Shown here piece after piece: positions 46,176 to 59,293 of a DNA stretch of 64,000 nucleotides (position 1 is the first letter of the stretch; every line of letters starts with the position of its first letter). Under the pieces are notes generated by a model. That model saw nothing but the letters and a program-made list of their open reading frames with translations. It was not told where the DNA came from and did not search any database. The translations under genes and the position numbers were made by a program. The stretch comes from Turnera subulata (Eukaryota > Streptophyta > Magnoliopsida > Malpighiales > Passifloraceae), in assembly GCA_028386065.3 (NCBI GenBank), contig JAKUCV010005454.1, positions 217,303-281,302 on the forward strand, read 5' to 3'.

Positions 46176-49100
46176 TCACTCCGGTGGTGCGAACAGGTGC
46201 GGATACTGGGAGCGTATGTGCTCCTCAACCTCCCATGTAGACTCGTTCGCAGAGTGCTTGCTCCACTTGACCTTTACCATGGGAATGACTCGGCTCCTCA
46301 ACTGTCTGGCCTCTCTGGTAAGAATCTGCTCTGGCATCTCCGTATATGTAAGATCTTCTGCGACCTCAACATCTGCGGTAGTAACCACATGACTCGGATC
46401 ATATCTGTACCTCCTCAGCATGGAAACATGAAACACATCATGAATCCGTGACAGCTCCTCTGGTAAGGATAGTCTGTATGCCAAGGGTCCGACCCTCTCC
46501 ACAATCTCATAGGGTCCAATGTACCTGGGACTCAGCTTCTCTCTTTTCCCGAATCTGATAACACCCTTCCAAGGTGCAACTCGGAGGAAAACTCTTTCTC
46601 CCACTTGATACTCCATCTCCCGGCGATGCTTATCAGCATAACTCTTCTGTCGGTCCTGTGCTGCTCTCATACTCTGCTTAACTATCTGAATCTTATCAAC
46701 AGTTTGCTTTACCAAATCTGGTCCCACAGTCAAACGGAGACCTTCTTCATCCCAACATACTGGACTTCGGCATTTCCTTCCGTAAAGAGCTTCAAACGGT
46801 GGCATGCCGATGCTGGAATGAAAACTGTTGTTGTAGGCAAACTCCGCTAAGGACAAATACTGATCCCAACTCCCACTGAAATTAAGAGCACAAGCCCTCA
46901 ACATGTCCTCCAGCGTCTGGATAGTCCTCTCTGACTGTCCGTCGGTCTGAGGATGAAAAGCAGTACTGAAACTCAGCTTCGTCCCCAAAGCTGCTTGCAG
47001 ACTCTTCCAGAACCGTGATGTGAATCTCGGATCTCTGTCTGAGACTATGGACTTAGGAATCCCATGTAGTCTCACAATCTCTGCAACATACAGCTTCGCC
47101 AACTTATCCAAAGTATCTGTCTGACGAATGGGAAGAAAATGAGCTGATTTTGTAAGTCGATCAACGATAACCCAGATGGCATCATGCTGTCTCCGGGTCA
47201 ACGGTAATCCAACTACAAAATCCATAGTGATCATCTCCCATTTCCACTCTGGCACTGGCAAAGATCTCATCTTCCCTGCTGGAGCCTGATGCTCGGCTTT
47301 CACTTGCTGACAAGTGATACACTTAGCCACATACTCGGCTACATCCTTCTTCATACGTGGCCACCAGAAATGACTCCTCAAATTCTGGTACATCTTGGTG
47401 CTTCCAGGGTGCATAGCATACGGCGTCATATGTCCCTCTTCCAGAATCTGACTGCGTAGGTCACCAACACTGGGTACACATAAACGTTTCCCCAGCATCA
47501 ATGCACTATCCTCAGCTATGCGGAACTTATCTTCCTTTCCACTGCGGACTGCTTCCTTCAGCTTGATCAAGTCAGGGTCTCCATCCTGTAATTCCACAAT
47601 CCAACCTCTCAAGTTAGACTTGACTTCAATATGAGTCAACAAAGCTCCCATCTCATCCACTGACAAATCAACTCCCATCTTCCTTAACTCGATGAGTGAG
47701 GACATCGAGTAAGTCGTGGAAGCATCTTCTGGTTGTCTCCGGCTCAAAGCATCTGCTACAACATTAGCTTTTCCAGGGTGATACTCAATAGTACAATCAT
47801 AATCATTCAGCAACTCAACCCAACGTCGTTGTCGCAGGTTAAGCTCCTTCTGAGTCATGATGTACTTGAGACTCTTATGATCTGTGAAGATCCGGCATCT
47901 CTCTCCAAACAGATAATGTCGCCAAATCTTCAAAGCAAGGATCACTGCGGCCATCTCCAGATCATGTGTCGGGTAGTTCTTCTCATGTGGCCTCAACTGT
48001 CTCGAAGCATAGGCAATCACTCGGCCCTCTTGCATCAGAACTGCTCCCAAACCAAGGCCTGAAGCATCACAAAACAGCACATACTCCACTCCTGGCTTAG
48101 GTACTGTCAAGACTGGTGCTGTTGTCAACTTCTTCTTCAGTTCATCAAAACTCTGCTGGCAGGCATCACTCCATACAAAGGCTTGATCTTTCCTCAATAG
48201 CTTGGTCATGGGACTGGCTATCAAGGAAAAACCCTCAATGAATCTCCGGTAATATCCTGCAAGGCCAAGAAAACTTCTGACTTCGGGTACCGTCTTGGGC
48301 GGCTCCCACTCCAAAACAGCCTTCACTTTAGCAGGGTCAACCTTAATCCCATCCCCGGATACAACATGTCCAAGGAATGCAACTTCCTCAAGCCAGAACT
48401 CACACTTGCTAAACTTGGCATACAACTCCTTCTCTCGTAGCCTCTGTAGCACTACCCTCAGGTGCTCTTCATGTTCTTCCCTACTCTTGGAATAGATCAA
48501 GATGTCGTCGATGAAGACTACTACGAACTTATCCAAGAACTCATTCAAGACCAAGTGCATCAAGCACATGAAAACTGCAGGTGCATTGGTCAAACCGAAA
48601 GGAACCACTGTGAACTCAAAATGCCCATACCGAGTACGGAAGGCCGTCTTCGGTATGTCCTTCTCTGCAATCCTGACCTGATGGTAGCCAGATCGAAGAT
48701 CAATCTTAGAGAACACTGTAGCTCCCTGTAGCTGATCAAAGAGATCATCAATCTTGGGAAACGGGTACTTGTTCTTCACTGTCACCTTGTTCAACTGTCG
48801 GTAGTCCACACACATCCGCAAACTACCATCCTTTTTCTTCACAAAGAGGACTGGTGATCCCCAAGGTGATGTACTGGGTCTGATGAAACCCTTCTCGAGC
48901 AACTCATCCAACTGCTTCTTCAATTTCTGGAGCTCTTTCGGTGCCATCCGATATGGTGCCATCGAGATAGGTGTCACTCCTGGCATCAAATCGATGGTAT
49001 ACTCGACTTCCCTGTCAGGTGGCAATCCTGGCAGATCCTCTGGGAACACATCTGGAAACTCCCTCACAACTAGGATGTCCCCCAAAATTGGAGTCTGAAC

Positions 49101-49817
49101 TTCCTCACCCTTGGCATGGGTCAACAAGGCATCTGGATCCAATGGCTTCATTCCCACATCTTGGTGAGCAGAGATACTACATGTAGCAGCAGCTCTCCCA
49201 ATACCTGTCAACAAGATCTTATGTCCAGCTTCAGAAGTCAACAGCACTTCCTTGGTGCGACAGTTCACCATAGCACTGTACTTGGACAACCAATCCATCC
49301 CCAAGATGATGTCAAAACCTCCCATATTCATCACAATCAACCGTGCAAGAAAAATCTCGCCATCGTATGAAAGCGAAACATCTCTGCACACATGGGTTAA
49401 CTTGACTACTATACCCGCAGGTAACCTAACCCTCATTGGACAAGCTAAACTCTCTCCCATACAGTTATGTAACATTGCGAAGCTCTGAGCAATAAATGAA
49501 TGTGTGGCACCAGGGTCTATCAATGTATAAGCAGTACTACCAAAAACTGTAAAGGTACCTGCTATAACATCAGCATTCTCTGGATCCTCCTCAGCGGTGA
49601 TCATAAATGCTCTCGGCACTGCAGTACTCTGATTCATGGCTGACTGGGTCCTAGCAGGAACAGCTCCACGTCCTCGACCTCGGCCAGCTCCAGAACCACT
49701 GGGAACACTAGCAACTGAAGCTTGCACCGTCTGAACAGGTGCTGAACCTCCAGATCTCCCCAACTTGGGACAATCATAACGGTAGTGCCCAACTTCGTTG
49801 CACTCATAACACCTCAC
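46176..49817 (-). CDS. Tekay polyprotein: knuckle, protease, RT, RNase H, integrase, chromodomain
   Basis: 1213 open codons. Zinc knuckle [14 protein letters not shown] at residues 3-16. Aspartic protease DPGATHSF from 101. Reverse transcriptase about 290-480 with FIDDILIYS from 435. RNase H from about 580 ([13 protein letters not shown]). Integrase zinc domain HxxxxxxH..CITC (796-836), D,D,E core (TMDF at 864-867, SDRDP from 926, E964 in TDGQSERT), GPY/F-like motif (IGPYEIV) and a C-terminal chromodomain-like segment (about 1145-1205, [19 protein letters not shown]). Gene order PR-RT-RH-INT-chromodomain defines chromoviruses, which commonly integrate into heterochromatin. The native start is the gag ATG at 50807; the methionine at 49817 is just the first after the last stop. 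Confidence 0.95.
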   Translation of the reverse strand: MRCYECNEVGHYRYDCPKLGRSGGSAPVQTVQASVASVPSGSGAGRGRGRGAVPARTQSAMNQSTAVPRAFMITAEEDPENADVIAGTFTVFGSTAYTLIDPGATHSFIAQSFAMLHNCMGESLACPMRVRLPAGIVVKLTHVCRDVSLSYDGEIFLARLIVMNMGGFDIILGMDWLSKYSAMVNCRTKEVLLTSEAGHKILLTGIGRAAATCSISAHQDVGMKPLDPDALLTHAKGEEVQTPILGDILVVREFPDVFPEDLPGLPPDREVEYTIDLMPGVTPISMAPYRMAPKELQKLKKQLDELLEKGFIRPSTSPWGSPVLFVKKKDGSLRMCVDYRQLNKVTVKNKYPFPKIDDLFDQLQGATVFSKIDLRSGYHQVRIAEKDIPKTAFRTRYGHFEFTVVPFGLTNAPAVFMCLMHLVLNEFLDKFVVVFIDDILIYSKSREEHEEHLRVVLQRLREKELYAKFSKCEFWLEEVAFLGHVVSGDGIKVDPAKVKAVLEWEPPKTVPEVRSFLGLAGYYRRFIEGFSLIASPMTKLLRKDQAFVWSDACQQSFDELKKKLTTAPVLTVPKPGVEYVLFCDASGLGLGAVLMQEGRVIAYASRQLRPHEKNYPTHDLEMAAVILALKIWRHYLFGERCRIFTDHKSLKYIMTQKELNLRQRRWVELLNDYDCTIEYHPGKANVVADALSRRQPEDASTTYSMSSLIELRKMGVDLSVDEMGALLTHIEVKSNLRGWIVELQDGDPDLIKLKEAVRSGKEDKFRIAEDSALMLGKRLCVPSVGDLRSQILEEGHMTPYAMHPGSTKMYQNLRSHFWWPRMKKDVAEYVAKCITCQQVKAEHQAPAGKMRSLPVPEWKWEMITMDFVVGLPLTRRQHDAIWVIVDRLTKSAHFLPIRQTDTLDKLAKLYVAEIVRLHGIPKSIVSDRDPRFTSRFWKSLQAALGTKLSFSTAFHPQTDGQSERTIQTLEDMLRACALNFSGSWDQYLSLAEFAYNNSFHSSIGMPPFEALYGRKCRSPVCWDEEGLRLTVGPDLVKQTVDKIQIVKQSMRAAQDRQKSYADKHRREMEYQVGERVFLRVAPWKGVIRFGKREKLSPRYIGPYEIVERVGPLAYRLSLPEELSRIHDVFHVSMLRRYRYDPSHVVTTADVEVAEDLTYTEMPEQILTREARQLRSRVIPMVKVKWSKHSANESTWEVEEHIRSQYPHLFAPPE

Positions 49818-50807
49818 CTGAGACAGAAGAAGTCTCGGGCGAGCACTCCAAGAAGAAGTCCCTCCAGACTGAGTCCAAGAACTACCTCAGTTGTTGTAGT
49901 TGTTGTTCCATCCACGTCCCTGACTCCCTGGTATGAACCGGCTCTGTCCATATCCTGACCGGTTTGCTGGTGTCTGGAACCTCTTGTTCTGTCCGCCAGA
50001 ACTCTGTGCAGCATGCCTCTTACGGATCTCCTGCTGCTCTCTCTCATTGCCCAGCCAGATAATCTCGGCTCTTAGGGCATCTGTCAGCATATCCTGGTAA
50101 GTCTCGTAGACCTTGCACCCCATAACTGTCTAGATGCCAGATCGAAGACCATCCCAGAAACGTTTGCATCTGGCCTCCAGAGTAGCTACAAACTCACTGG
50201 CATAGATGGACAAGCGGTTGAACTTAACCTCATAGTCATTGACCGACTGATCTGGTCCCTGTTGCAGTCCCAGAAACTCCCGTCTCAACTGGTCCTGGTA
50301 TGCCTCGGAAACAAACTTCCTCCGGAACATCTCCATGAACTGGGTCCACGGCATAGTGATGGGTGTCGGCATGTCCCTGGTGGTAGACTCCCACCAATCA
50401 ATAGCATCTCCTCGGAACATGGCGGCGGCATATCTGGCCCACCTATCGTCCCGGCATGTCAGCTTCAGCATAACCCTGTTTGTTTGCCTGAGCCATCGAT
50501 CAGCATCCTGTGGTGTAGTGACACCGGTGAAGATCTCGGCCCCAAGCTTCTCCAGCTTCATGTACACTGGATCCTCAACTGGTCCCTGGTTCTCCTGCTC
50601 TCGAGCTTCCATAGCTGCGATACGAGCATCTCTAGCATCTTGCCTTCGCAGAATCTGAGTGACCACATTCAACATCTGCATAGGATCTCCCGCAGGAACA
50701 TTCGGAAGTTGTTCTGGACCTCCCGCAACTTGCTGCGGTTGATCCACCGATACCTGATCGTCATCTAAGTGACCTCCAGCTTGCTGATTTCCTCCAACCG
50801 GATCCAT
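49818..50807 (-). pseudogene. Tekay gag with two nonsense codons
   Basis: Starts MDPVGGNQQAGG at 50807. The retrotransposon gag core (WWESTTRDMP.., FRRKFVSEAYQDQLRREFLGL) runs to an in-frame TAG at 50130. The frame continues after it (VMGCKVYETYQDMLTDALR, a basic GWNNNYNN linker) to a TGA at about 49887, then joins pol. Both stops sit where CAG and CGA codons would be expected, consistent with C-to-T change. Capsid protein would be truncated. Confidence 0.85.
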
Positions 50808-50919
50808 TCGTACCTATATGAGAATGTATATGAATGCATGTCATATCATGTCGTGACAAATTTTATGCACAAACAAACAATCATGCAACCACAGTTATGT
50901 CCCTAATGACCTACTGTCC

Positions 50920-50931
50920 GCTCCGCTACCA
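50920..50931 (-). promoter_or_regulatory. Primer-binding site of Tekay element
   Basis: TGGTAGCGGAGC on the minus strand, 3 bases inside the 5' LTR; same 12-mer as in the other elements. Confidence 0.75.
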
Positions 50932-50934
50932 AAC

Positions 50935-53862
50935 TGAAGCGCCCCGACCCGTATTTACCGTACAGGGTAAACACGTGCCGGAACTGTTCTTACTACAACA
51001 GCAGACAATACATACAAAAATATAATACAATACTCGCAAACCACAAATACAATATTCGTCACCCGATCTCGGGGACCATTATTCAAACCAACACTCCAGA
51101 CCAACCAACATCAAATATAATATAGCAGCAACAGCAATTTCACACTAAAAAGACTAGCAGCGGAAGACTAAAATGCAGATGCAGCGGTGTATGGATCCGG
51201 GTCAGGTGGAGAAGTAAGCAGCAGCCAACAAACCTCGTACCTAAACTACGATCAACCAAACCTACGGGATGAAACCCCGCAGGCGAGGGGTGAGTCCGAA
51301 GCGCTCACCGACAAAAGATAAACAAAGATATATTCAACCATAATACTTTCGAAGTAAACACATCAATCACAACAATAAGCACAGACAATCACGACACAAG
51401 GAAATCACTATAACATTTATACCAAGACCAAAAGAATGCTTAATTATTTTCTTATTACCAATTTTATCTTCCGGGCCCCGTCACTGGACAAGCTAGGGTC
51501 GTACCTGGTTATTAACTAATTTTGGATGCCAGGCCCCACCACAATCCGGGATCAACATCCCCATATCACAAATCCGGGATCAACATCCCAATATCTCAAA
51601 TCCGGGGTCAACACCCCAATATCACAAATCGGGGATCAACATCCCAATATCACAAATCCGGGGTCAACACCCCAACCAACAAACCCTCTGGCAAGACACC
51701 ACAGAACTAGTCTCTAACCATCTAGTCGTACCACTACTTTCCAAGTGACAAATATATCATCATCTCAAATTCCAGTTCAATTCCTTTACTCTTCCATCAT
51801 TTACCCATTTTCAATTACCTCAGATTAATCCAAATCTCACTCAATCAATAATCACCAATCTTTCACATTAAACAGTCCAACAATATTTCCATCACAGTAT
51901 ATACAAAACTAACACATTTCTACAGCAGCATCAACAATTCCATAGCAATCATGTAACAGTCAACAATCATTCCAGCAGATCAATCTAACAACAAAAATAC
52001 ACATACAACAAGGATACAAACACAGCATTAAAGGCACATATCAGGGTTTATCTATCCTCACCTTAGCCGATATCAAGTTTGGAACTGTCCAACTGACTCC
52101 AAGTCCGGCTCCTCAGGTATCAGCTCGTTATCAACTCCTATATCAACAAATAATATGCACATATAAGTGGTATGCAATGTCATGCTATTACTGTATTTAC
52201 GAAAATTAAATACGGACTCGTCAAGGTTTCTTCCCCGGGTTATTTTCCTATTTTCGTCACAATTCACCGTTTATTCGTAAGTGACAAAATAATACTATTC
52301 TTATACCTATACTTACTTCTGGATATTATTCCGGTACAATTCCTACTATGTAACACTCTTCCCTAAATTATTTCCCTCAGAATTATTATGACTCACTATG
52401 CATTTATATTCCCACAGTTATTTCCCTCTTAACAATTATTTTATATCCTATATATTTTCTAAAATTTAATTTTTCCCGTATACCTTATACTTCTCCAAAA
52501 TCTATATTTCCCATTAGCTCCATATTTATATTTTTCTAAGATTCCCAAAATATTATTTCACAATTTATTTTATTTTTATTTTTTTTTAATTCCAGATTTA
52601 TTCCTCACAATTATATTTTCTTCTCTTTTTTTTATTTATTTTCCGGACTGGGCCAGTCCAATCCAAAACCCAGGCCCAATCCTAACCTCTACGCCCACTC
52701 TCACCTAAGCCCACTACACACCAGCCCATATCCCAAAATCCAAACCATTCAGCCCAACCAAAACCCATTCATTTCAGCCCGCGACCCGGATAAAACGGGC
52801 CGACCCGCGACCCTGTTATTCGGGTCGTCTTCAACCCGTCACACATACCCGTTTGCAACCGGGTTATTCACCTAGACGCGACGGCGGCGCAGACGGCGCG
52901 ACACGGCAGGCAGCACCGGGAGCGTGAGGTGACGGCGAGGAGGGCGAGGTGTTGTGGCGGCTGCGGGCGGCGCGACGTGACCCCGTCAGAACGTACTCCT
53001 AAACGATGGCGGCGGTGGAGGGCGGATCTGCAGGTGCCGATTCGAGCTCGCGACCGGCGGGGCTGCTAGCGACGGCGAGCTGCTGTCGTCGACCCGTCCG
53101 GCGTGCTGCAGTGAGGAGAGGCGGAGGTGGTGTGGATGGCGGCGTGGTGGTGCCGGCGGTCCCCCTTCCCTCTCTCCTTTTCTTTTTCTTTTTTTTTCTT
53201 CTTTTCTTTCCCCGGTTCTTTCTTTCTGTTCTCTTCTTTTCTTCTTTTTTTTTTGTTTCTTTTTTTCCTATTGTTTTCTTTTTTTCTGGTTCTGGTTGAA
53301 ATGAAAAGAACTAGAGTTGTTGTTGTTTTGTGTGTTTTTTTTGTGTTGCAGTTATGGTTGGCAGAGATTACAGGTGAAGGTTTTTTGGTTGCTGGCAGTG
53401 TGTGTTTTTGCAGGGTGCAGAGGAAAAGTTGGTGGCAAGGTGAAGATGGGGGTTGGGTGCAGAGCAGGAAGAAAATAAAAACAACTCACGGCATCAACTG
53501 GTGAAGCACGGGCTTCACAGTGAAGACAAAACCTCACGAGCACACAGGAGAAGGCGGCTGCTTTATGTAGTCGTGTCCCGCCCGGACCAGAAAATATCAA
53601 TAATACCCCCCTTAACTTAATTTCTGGCCCGTTAATTCGAGGTTAAATCTAACTTTTTCTCGACATTCCTGGACCCGAAAAATTCCAACTTGGGTCCGGA
53701 AATTCCGCAGAAAAATCCCGAGCGTGGGGCAGGGCTCGGTTTCGGATTCCGAAGCGTAAATTACCGTTAATTAATTATTCAAGATTAATTTTAATAATAA
53801 TTACCTGTAAAAATAAATTTTACGGTGACGGTAAAAACATAAAAATTATCGGGGCCGTTACA
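50935..53862 (-). repeat. 5' LTR of Tekay element
   Basis: 2928 bases. Shorter than the 3' LTR mainly through loss of ~16 bases in the T/A tract near 52570. Palindrome at 51289-51309. Confidence 0.95.
51548..51673 (+). other. Tandem hairpin array, 28-bp period (5' LTR copy)
   Basis: Same five units as 43808-43933, offset by 7740 bases, with one base different just before the fourth unit. Confidence 0.9.
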
Positions 53863-53867
53863 CGTAG

Positions 53868-54881
53868 TCTTAATTGCAATTGCATGATTAGGGAAGTGTG
53901 CTTGTAATTTAATTAATTGTGACAATAAACGCGCAAACGCCAAATTGCGTGAGGACAATAAGCATGCATATTCTGAAAATTAGCATCTTGGTCATTATCT
54001 TGAACAAAATTGGTTTCAACAATCTTAGTTTTTTTCTATTCACAGATGACTGATAAAGTTATACCAAGTACTTTGCTATACGCATGTTCGTGAGCAATGA
54101 CCTGTCATGCCACATCAATAGCAAGCTAACTCAGGATTTTTCTTATCATTATTTTTTTTCCTTCATTCACGTGATTCACACATTTTTCCTTAGCCTTGCT
54201 ATTATTTTAACCATTATGGTCACGGTAATTAGAATGGTTTCTTCCACGTTTACGGCCAAGAACTTGTCCACACCCAGGACTAAAATTATTATGTAATGCC
54301 ACATTCGCTTCAGGAAATGGAGCAAATGTAGTAGGGCAAGACTCATGATTTTTCATTAAGAGTTCATTATTTTGCTCAGCCACAAGAAGGCAAGAAATCA
54401 ATTCTAAATATTTCTTAATTTTTTTTCACGATATTACTATTGCAGGATCATATTAGAAGCATAAAATATGAAGAATATCTTTCCTAACATTTCTACATTA
54501 GTAACTTTTCTTCACATAATTTCAACTAGGAAATAATTCGAAACATTGCAGAATTATAATCGTGAATATATTTAAAATCTTACAAATTTCAAATGCATCC
54601 AATCATACCAAGTTTTTGAAAGAATGATCGTTTTCAAACAAATCGCTCTTTCAGATTTTTTCCAAATATCTGCAGGATCTTTGACAGTAAGATATCCAAT
54701 CTTCAAGCTGTCATGAAGATGATGGCGAAGAAAAATTATAACTTTCGCTTATTTGAATTAAATGCTTTGCTTCTTTCTTTTATGGTATCTTCCAAACCAT
54801 TAACATCTAAATCCATTTCAACATCTAATACCCATGACAAATAATTTATTCTAGAAATGTCAAGGGCTCGAATTCAAATTT
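53868..54881 (-). pseudogene. Copia gag to integrase remnant
   Basis: Gag remnants near 54880-54450 (ICLKTIILSKTWYDWMHLKF resembles the UBN2-type gag of copia elements), then LISCLLVAEQNNELLMKNHES-like sequence near 54400 and an RGRNHSN stretch. Integrase NLAFARLLSQLIKLQAHFPN near 53940 runs into the CGTAG site. Many stops, and most of the protease and integrase N-terminus is missing. Confidence 0.8.
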
Positions 54882-57800
54882 TGTAACAGCCCGGGTAAAA
54901 ATTTGGATTTTTACCGGGACTGTAAAAGTCATTTTACAGTGATTTACCGAATGAATTAATCTTGGGTAATTAATTCAAGGTAAATCGAGCGTCGTTTTTC
55001 GTAACCGAGTCTTTTCCCGCGCTCGAGATTTTTCGGTGGATTTTACGGACCAAAGTTGGTATTTTTTGGGTCCCGGAATCCTCAGAAAAATCACACCAGA
55101 AAATAACTAAGGGGGTATGCAGTTATTTTCTGGTCCGATTTGGACACGCCTGCATTATTGTGGCAATAATGCAGGTGGCGCTTTCTCTTCTCCTGTGTTG
55201 CCTGTGAACCGCTTTTCTTTTTTCAGTATTACCCGTGGCTTACCAGTTCCATACACAGCTATAAAGCCCCACCTCTCCTGCCTTCCCAGTGCACCATCGC
55301 CTTACTCTCCTCTGCAAGTTTCTTCCGCAAAACTCACCTGCACCACCCACTGCCATTCATTCACCAAGCTAAAAAAAAAAAAAGAAACAGGACCATACAA
55401 ACACACACGACACCGTCTCACCCTCCCCTCTCTTTCCTTTCTTTTCTTTCTTTTCTTTTCTTTTCTTTTTCTTCTCTTCTCCTCCCACACCTGCAACCGC
55501 CACCAAACCGTTCTCTGCCACCAGTGGACGACCGCACCTCCACGGACCGCCACGACGCCGTCCTCTTCGCGTCAGCCGCCACAACCACCGCGTCACGCTC
55601 CTCCCCGCAAGCAGCACAACCACACCGACGCCGCCGCCCGTCGCCTTCCTTCCCCTTCGCGCCTCTGCCTACGTGTAGCCGTTCGTCCTGCCGCGTGCCA
55701 CATCTCGCGCCGCCGCCACTGCAGCTCACGAGGTGAGCTTGGGTGATGGTGACCCGATTAAGCAACGGGTCCAGGTCACCCGGATTAGTTGGCCTGCGGA
55801 TCTGGGCTTGACGCCTTGGACCGGGTTGGCTCTGTTGGATTGTTGACCTGGGTTGGGGCCTTGGGCTTGAAACCTTAGTCGCGGGCTGGGTTGCTGGGCT
55901 GACGTCTGGGCTGCTCCATTTGGCCCAGACCGGGTTTAATTAAAAAAAAAGGGAAAATACCTATATAGTTTTGTAAATTAAATAATTTCTGGAAATAGAC
56001 AAAATAATTAACTTGACCTGATATAACTATACTTTTGGAAATTGCATATACCTAGCATATGGTTATGTGTTAGAAGAATAATTATTTAGACATATTATTT
56101 TGGGAAACTAAGGTAATTATGTTATGGTTATTTTAATAATAATATGGTAAGTATGAGTTATAGTATTTTGGGAAATATATATATATATGTAGTATATGGA
56201 TATTTTTTTTCAAAAAAAAATAATAATATAATAAAATGATTACATTGACATATTATTTTGAGAAAATGTAATTACTATATGAATATCCTTTGAAAAATTA
56301 TTATAAGAGTAAATAATTTTATGAAAAGGGGTATATATACTATGAAAATATTTTGGAAATAAATACGGTATTGTATATTCTGGGGAATATTACACTAAGT
56401 ATATATAATAAAAAAAAATTAGAAAAATATATATAATATTTGGTAATTATATTTTGGCAAGTAAAATAATCTTATGGAGATGATAACGTATAACCGAAGG
56501 GGGGTTTAATTTATAATTTATGGCATCATAGCATACCAATTATGTGCATTTATGAGAGCATGTTGTTTTGTTGTATAGGTTTTGGATATCGGGCAGTTTC
56601 CCGAGGAGCCGGCTTTGGACTGGTTGATCTTTTCAGAGTTGAGTAATCGGCTAAGGTGAGGATGGATAACCCTTGATATGTTGCCTATAATACTTGGTGT
56701 GTTTTTGTTGTTCGGTTGAATTACTGTGTGCTGATATACTGTTGGTTATACTACTTGTGAGTGTTTGGTGTTTGGAAATGTTGACGGTTTAGTCTGTGGA
56801 TAACTTGTGATAATGGAAGTTGAATATCTTGAGAAAATAAATATTAGAAATTGTGATGATATATATTATTGCTGTTGGATATTTGATGATATAGAATTGT
56901 GTTGATCATTTGGCTGCTATGGTTATTGTTGTTGTTGTTGTTATGAGATTGATTTGCTTGATTGAACTGCTGTGTTGACTGTTATTCGTTTCTTGGATAC
57001 TGTGTTGTGATTGATGTTGGACTGTGAACAATTGGTGTTATGAAACCGTTGATGGATTGGTTTGTTGTATAACTTGAGTTAATAGGAAGTTGGATAATTG
57101 TTTGACTGTTATGGATATTGTGATTGTTGTCGATAGACTGTGTCGTGATTGGGTAATTGCAATAAACTGTGACAAATTGGGAAAAAGGAAAAATAGAAAT
57201 TGGAAGTTGATTTGAGATAATGATTTAATTGTCACATGGAAGGTAGTGGTACGACTTGATGGTTAGAGGCTAGTTCTGTAGTGTCATGGCCGGTTTGGTT
57301 TGGATATTGGGATGTTGATCTCGGATTGGTTATGATATTGGTTCCGGGTTACGTTTGGCCTAGCATCCAGAATTAGTTAATAACCAGGTACGACCCTAGC
57401 TTGACTAGTGACGGGGCCCGAATATTAAAATTGGAAAAATTAATGAGTGAGTCGTGTCTTCTGGTTTTGGGTTTGGGATGTCAGTCCCTGTGATTTGGCT
57501 TTGGAATGGATATGACTTAATTGTCACGTGGTAAGTAGAGGTACGACCGGATGGTTTGAGACTGTTTTGTGGTGGCCATGATCTGGGTTACTTGTGATGG
57601 GCATGTTGATATCGGTTTGATTGGGATGTTGATCCCTGAGATTGTTATTGGGATGTTGATCCCTGAGATTGTTATTGGGATGTTGATCCCTGAGATTTGT
57701 TATTGGGATATTGATCCCGGGTTCTTTTTGATCTGGCACCAGGAACATGTTGATAACCTGGTACGACTCGAGCTTATCTGCGACGGGGCCCAAAAAGATA

Positions 57801-58309
57801 AAATTGGAATAATAATAAAGACTTTGGTATGTTTGGGTCGAGTCTTTGGGTTTGGTCTGTCTTGTACGGTATAGTCTTTGGTATGGTTGTGACTGTTGTC
57901 TGTATTTTCCCTCTTTGAAGTATTATAGTTGCCAGCATATCTCTGTTTATCCATGGTTGGTGGGCACTTCGGACTCACCCCTCACCTGCGGACTTTCATC
58001 CCGTAGGTTGAGTTATTTGTGGTTCAAGTATGATGCATTCCAGACAGGCTGCGGCGTTATCCCTCGGACAGGACTCGGATCCATTTGTTTGCATCAGTGT
58101 CGCATACTGTGTCTTTGTGAGTTTTAAAAGTCTTCCGTTGTGCTGATTATTGTTATTGTTGGGCCTTGGGCCGGTTGTGATGTTTATATTTTGGGCTGTT
58201 GAGCCAGAATTTCTGTTGTATACACTGTATGCTGGGCTTTGTTTGGTCAGGTCGTTACAGTTTCGGCACGTGTTTACTATGTGCGGTAAATACGGGTCGG
58301 GGCGTTTCA
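54882..58309 (+). mobile_element. Solo Tekay-type LTR
   Basis: 3428 bases from TGTAACAGCCCGGG to GGGGCGTTTCA, flanked by a perfect AATTT duplication (54877-54881, 58310-58314) with no internal region, as left by LTR-LTR recombination. Orientation is opposite to the full element at 43195. It carries the family palindrome (57959-57979) and hairpin array, and is closest to the LTR at 6739-9827. The insertion lies at the start of the host copia gag. Confidence 0.95.
57623..57718 (+). other. Hairpin array in solo LTR, ~27-bp period, four units
   Basis: GGGATGTTGATCCC at 57623, 57650 and 57677, and GGGATATTGATCCC at 57705. Same arms as the inverted array in the full element. Confidence 0.9.
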
Positions 58310-58691
58310 AATTTTGTAATATTGATCATGATAACAATATTGAAATAATAACAAAAATATAAAACCCGTATTAAGAGTACAAAAATAATAATAGAAAAAT
58401 AAATAATAGAAATGAAAAGAATGAAAATAACAAGAAGAAAAATTTTATAATAACAAAAAATATAAAATAAGTATTAAGAGTAGTAGGATAATAATAAAAA
58501 TAGTTAACAAATAGAGATGAAAAGAATGAAAATAACAAGAAGAAAATTTTTATAATAAAAAATATAAAATAAATATTAAGAGCAATAGGATAATAATAAA
58601 AAATAGTTAATAAATATAGAAATGATGAAAAATAACAAGAAATTTTTTTAAAATAAATACCTTAGTAGGCTAGAGACTCGTGTTGATAACG
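58310..58691 (-). other. 5' leader of the old copia element
   Basis: Two related A-rich copies (about 58385-58470 and 58495-58580, both with GAAAAGAATGAAAATAACAAG) form an internal duplication. Next to the LTR the minus strand reads CGTTATCAACACGAG, a candidate primer-binding site resembling TTATCAGCACTCT of the first copia element. Confidence 0.65.
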
Positions 58692-59120
58692 TGTTATAAA
58701 AATGAAGGTGAAATATACTCTTGATGGTAATAATATAACTTTGATAATAATGGAGAATAATGAAATTAAGATGGAAGAAATTTGAGAAGGGAGGTGTATA
58801 AAAATAAGGAAAGAGGTGAAGTTTATGATGAAATGCTATGATAGAAATGTGAAGGAATAAAAGAATATTTATAATTGAAAATAAGAGGATAAAAGTAAAT
58901 GAATTTGATTAATTTAAAGGACCAAAATCAAATGAATGTTAGGAAAAAAGAAAGATGATATTAATATTAAGATAAATAAAATCATGAAAAGTAAATGGCC
59001 AAAGAAATGAATCCAAATAGAAGTTAAGTGTAAGAGTAAAATATTTACCCGCGACAAATTTGAAAATGATAAAAATTAATTTTACTGAATAGTAATAATG
59101 TCATTCAAATTCTATAGACA
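58692..59120 (-). repeat. 5' LTR of the old copia element
   Basis: 429 bases. The reverse complement aligns along its length with the LTRs at 17173 and 22530 (TGTTATAAAA end, TTTGATAATAAT, CCAAAGA.AT..CCAAATAGAAG), but with many differences, so this copy is older. Confidence 0.8.
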
Positions 59121-59293
59121 GCGACGCTTTCATTTTTGTCTTACCAAATAATGCACCACACACGTTTTTGCTTTTCTATTCTCTATGACTGAGGCTCAGA
59201 GTGTGTAGACCTGGCCCTACCACAGGAGAGTCAACCCTTCTCTACTGTATGTTATTCATGTGATTGTGATCGATTCATTCGTGGCTCTTTGAC

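Larger units (their letters stand above)
43195..53862 (-). mobile_element. Full-length Ty3/gypsy Tekay-type chromovirus
   Basis: LTRs at 43195-46140 and 50935-53862 have TGAAGC..GTTACA ends and a perfect CGTAG target duplication (43190-43194, 53863-53867). The primer-binding site is at 50920-50931 and a purine tract (AAAGTGGGTAGAC) lies against the 3' LTR. Gag-pol lies in one frame (50807-46176), interrupted by two nonsense codons in gag; pol is open. In the first ~600 aligned LTR bases I count about ten differences, all transitions. It inserted in the integrase region of the older copia element. Confidence 0.97.
42370..59120 (-). mobile_element. Old copia element, 3' truncated, split by two gypsy insertions
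   Basis: Three pieces belong together on the minus strand: 5' LTR 58692-59120 and leader to 58310; gag to integrase 54881-53868; integrase to RT 43189-42370. Homology across both gypsy insertion sites is continuous, since integrase reading frames on either side of 43195-53862 join at the CGTAG duplication. It is the same copia family as 17173-23018 (shared LTR and linker motifs). The rest of RT, RNase H and the 3' LTR are missing at about 42370. Confidence 0.85.
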
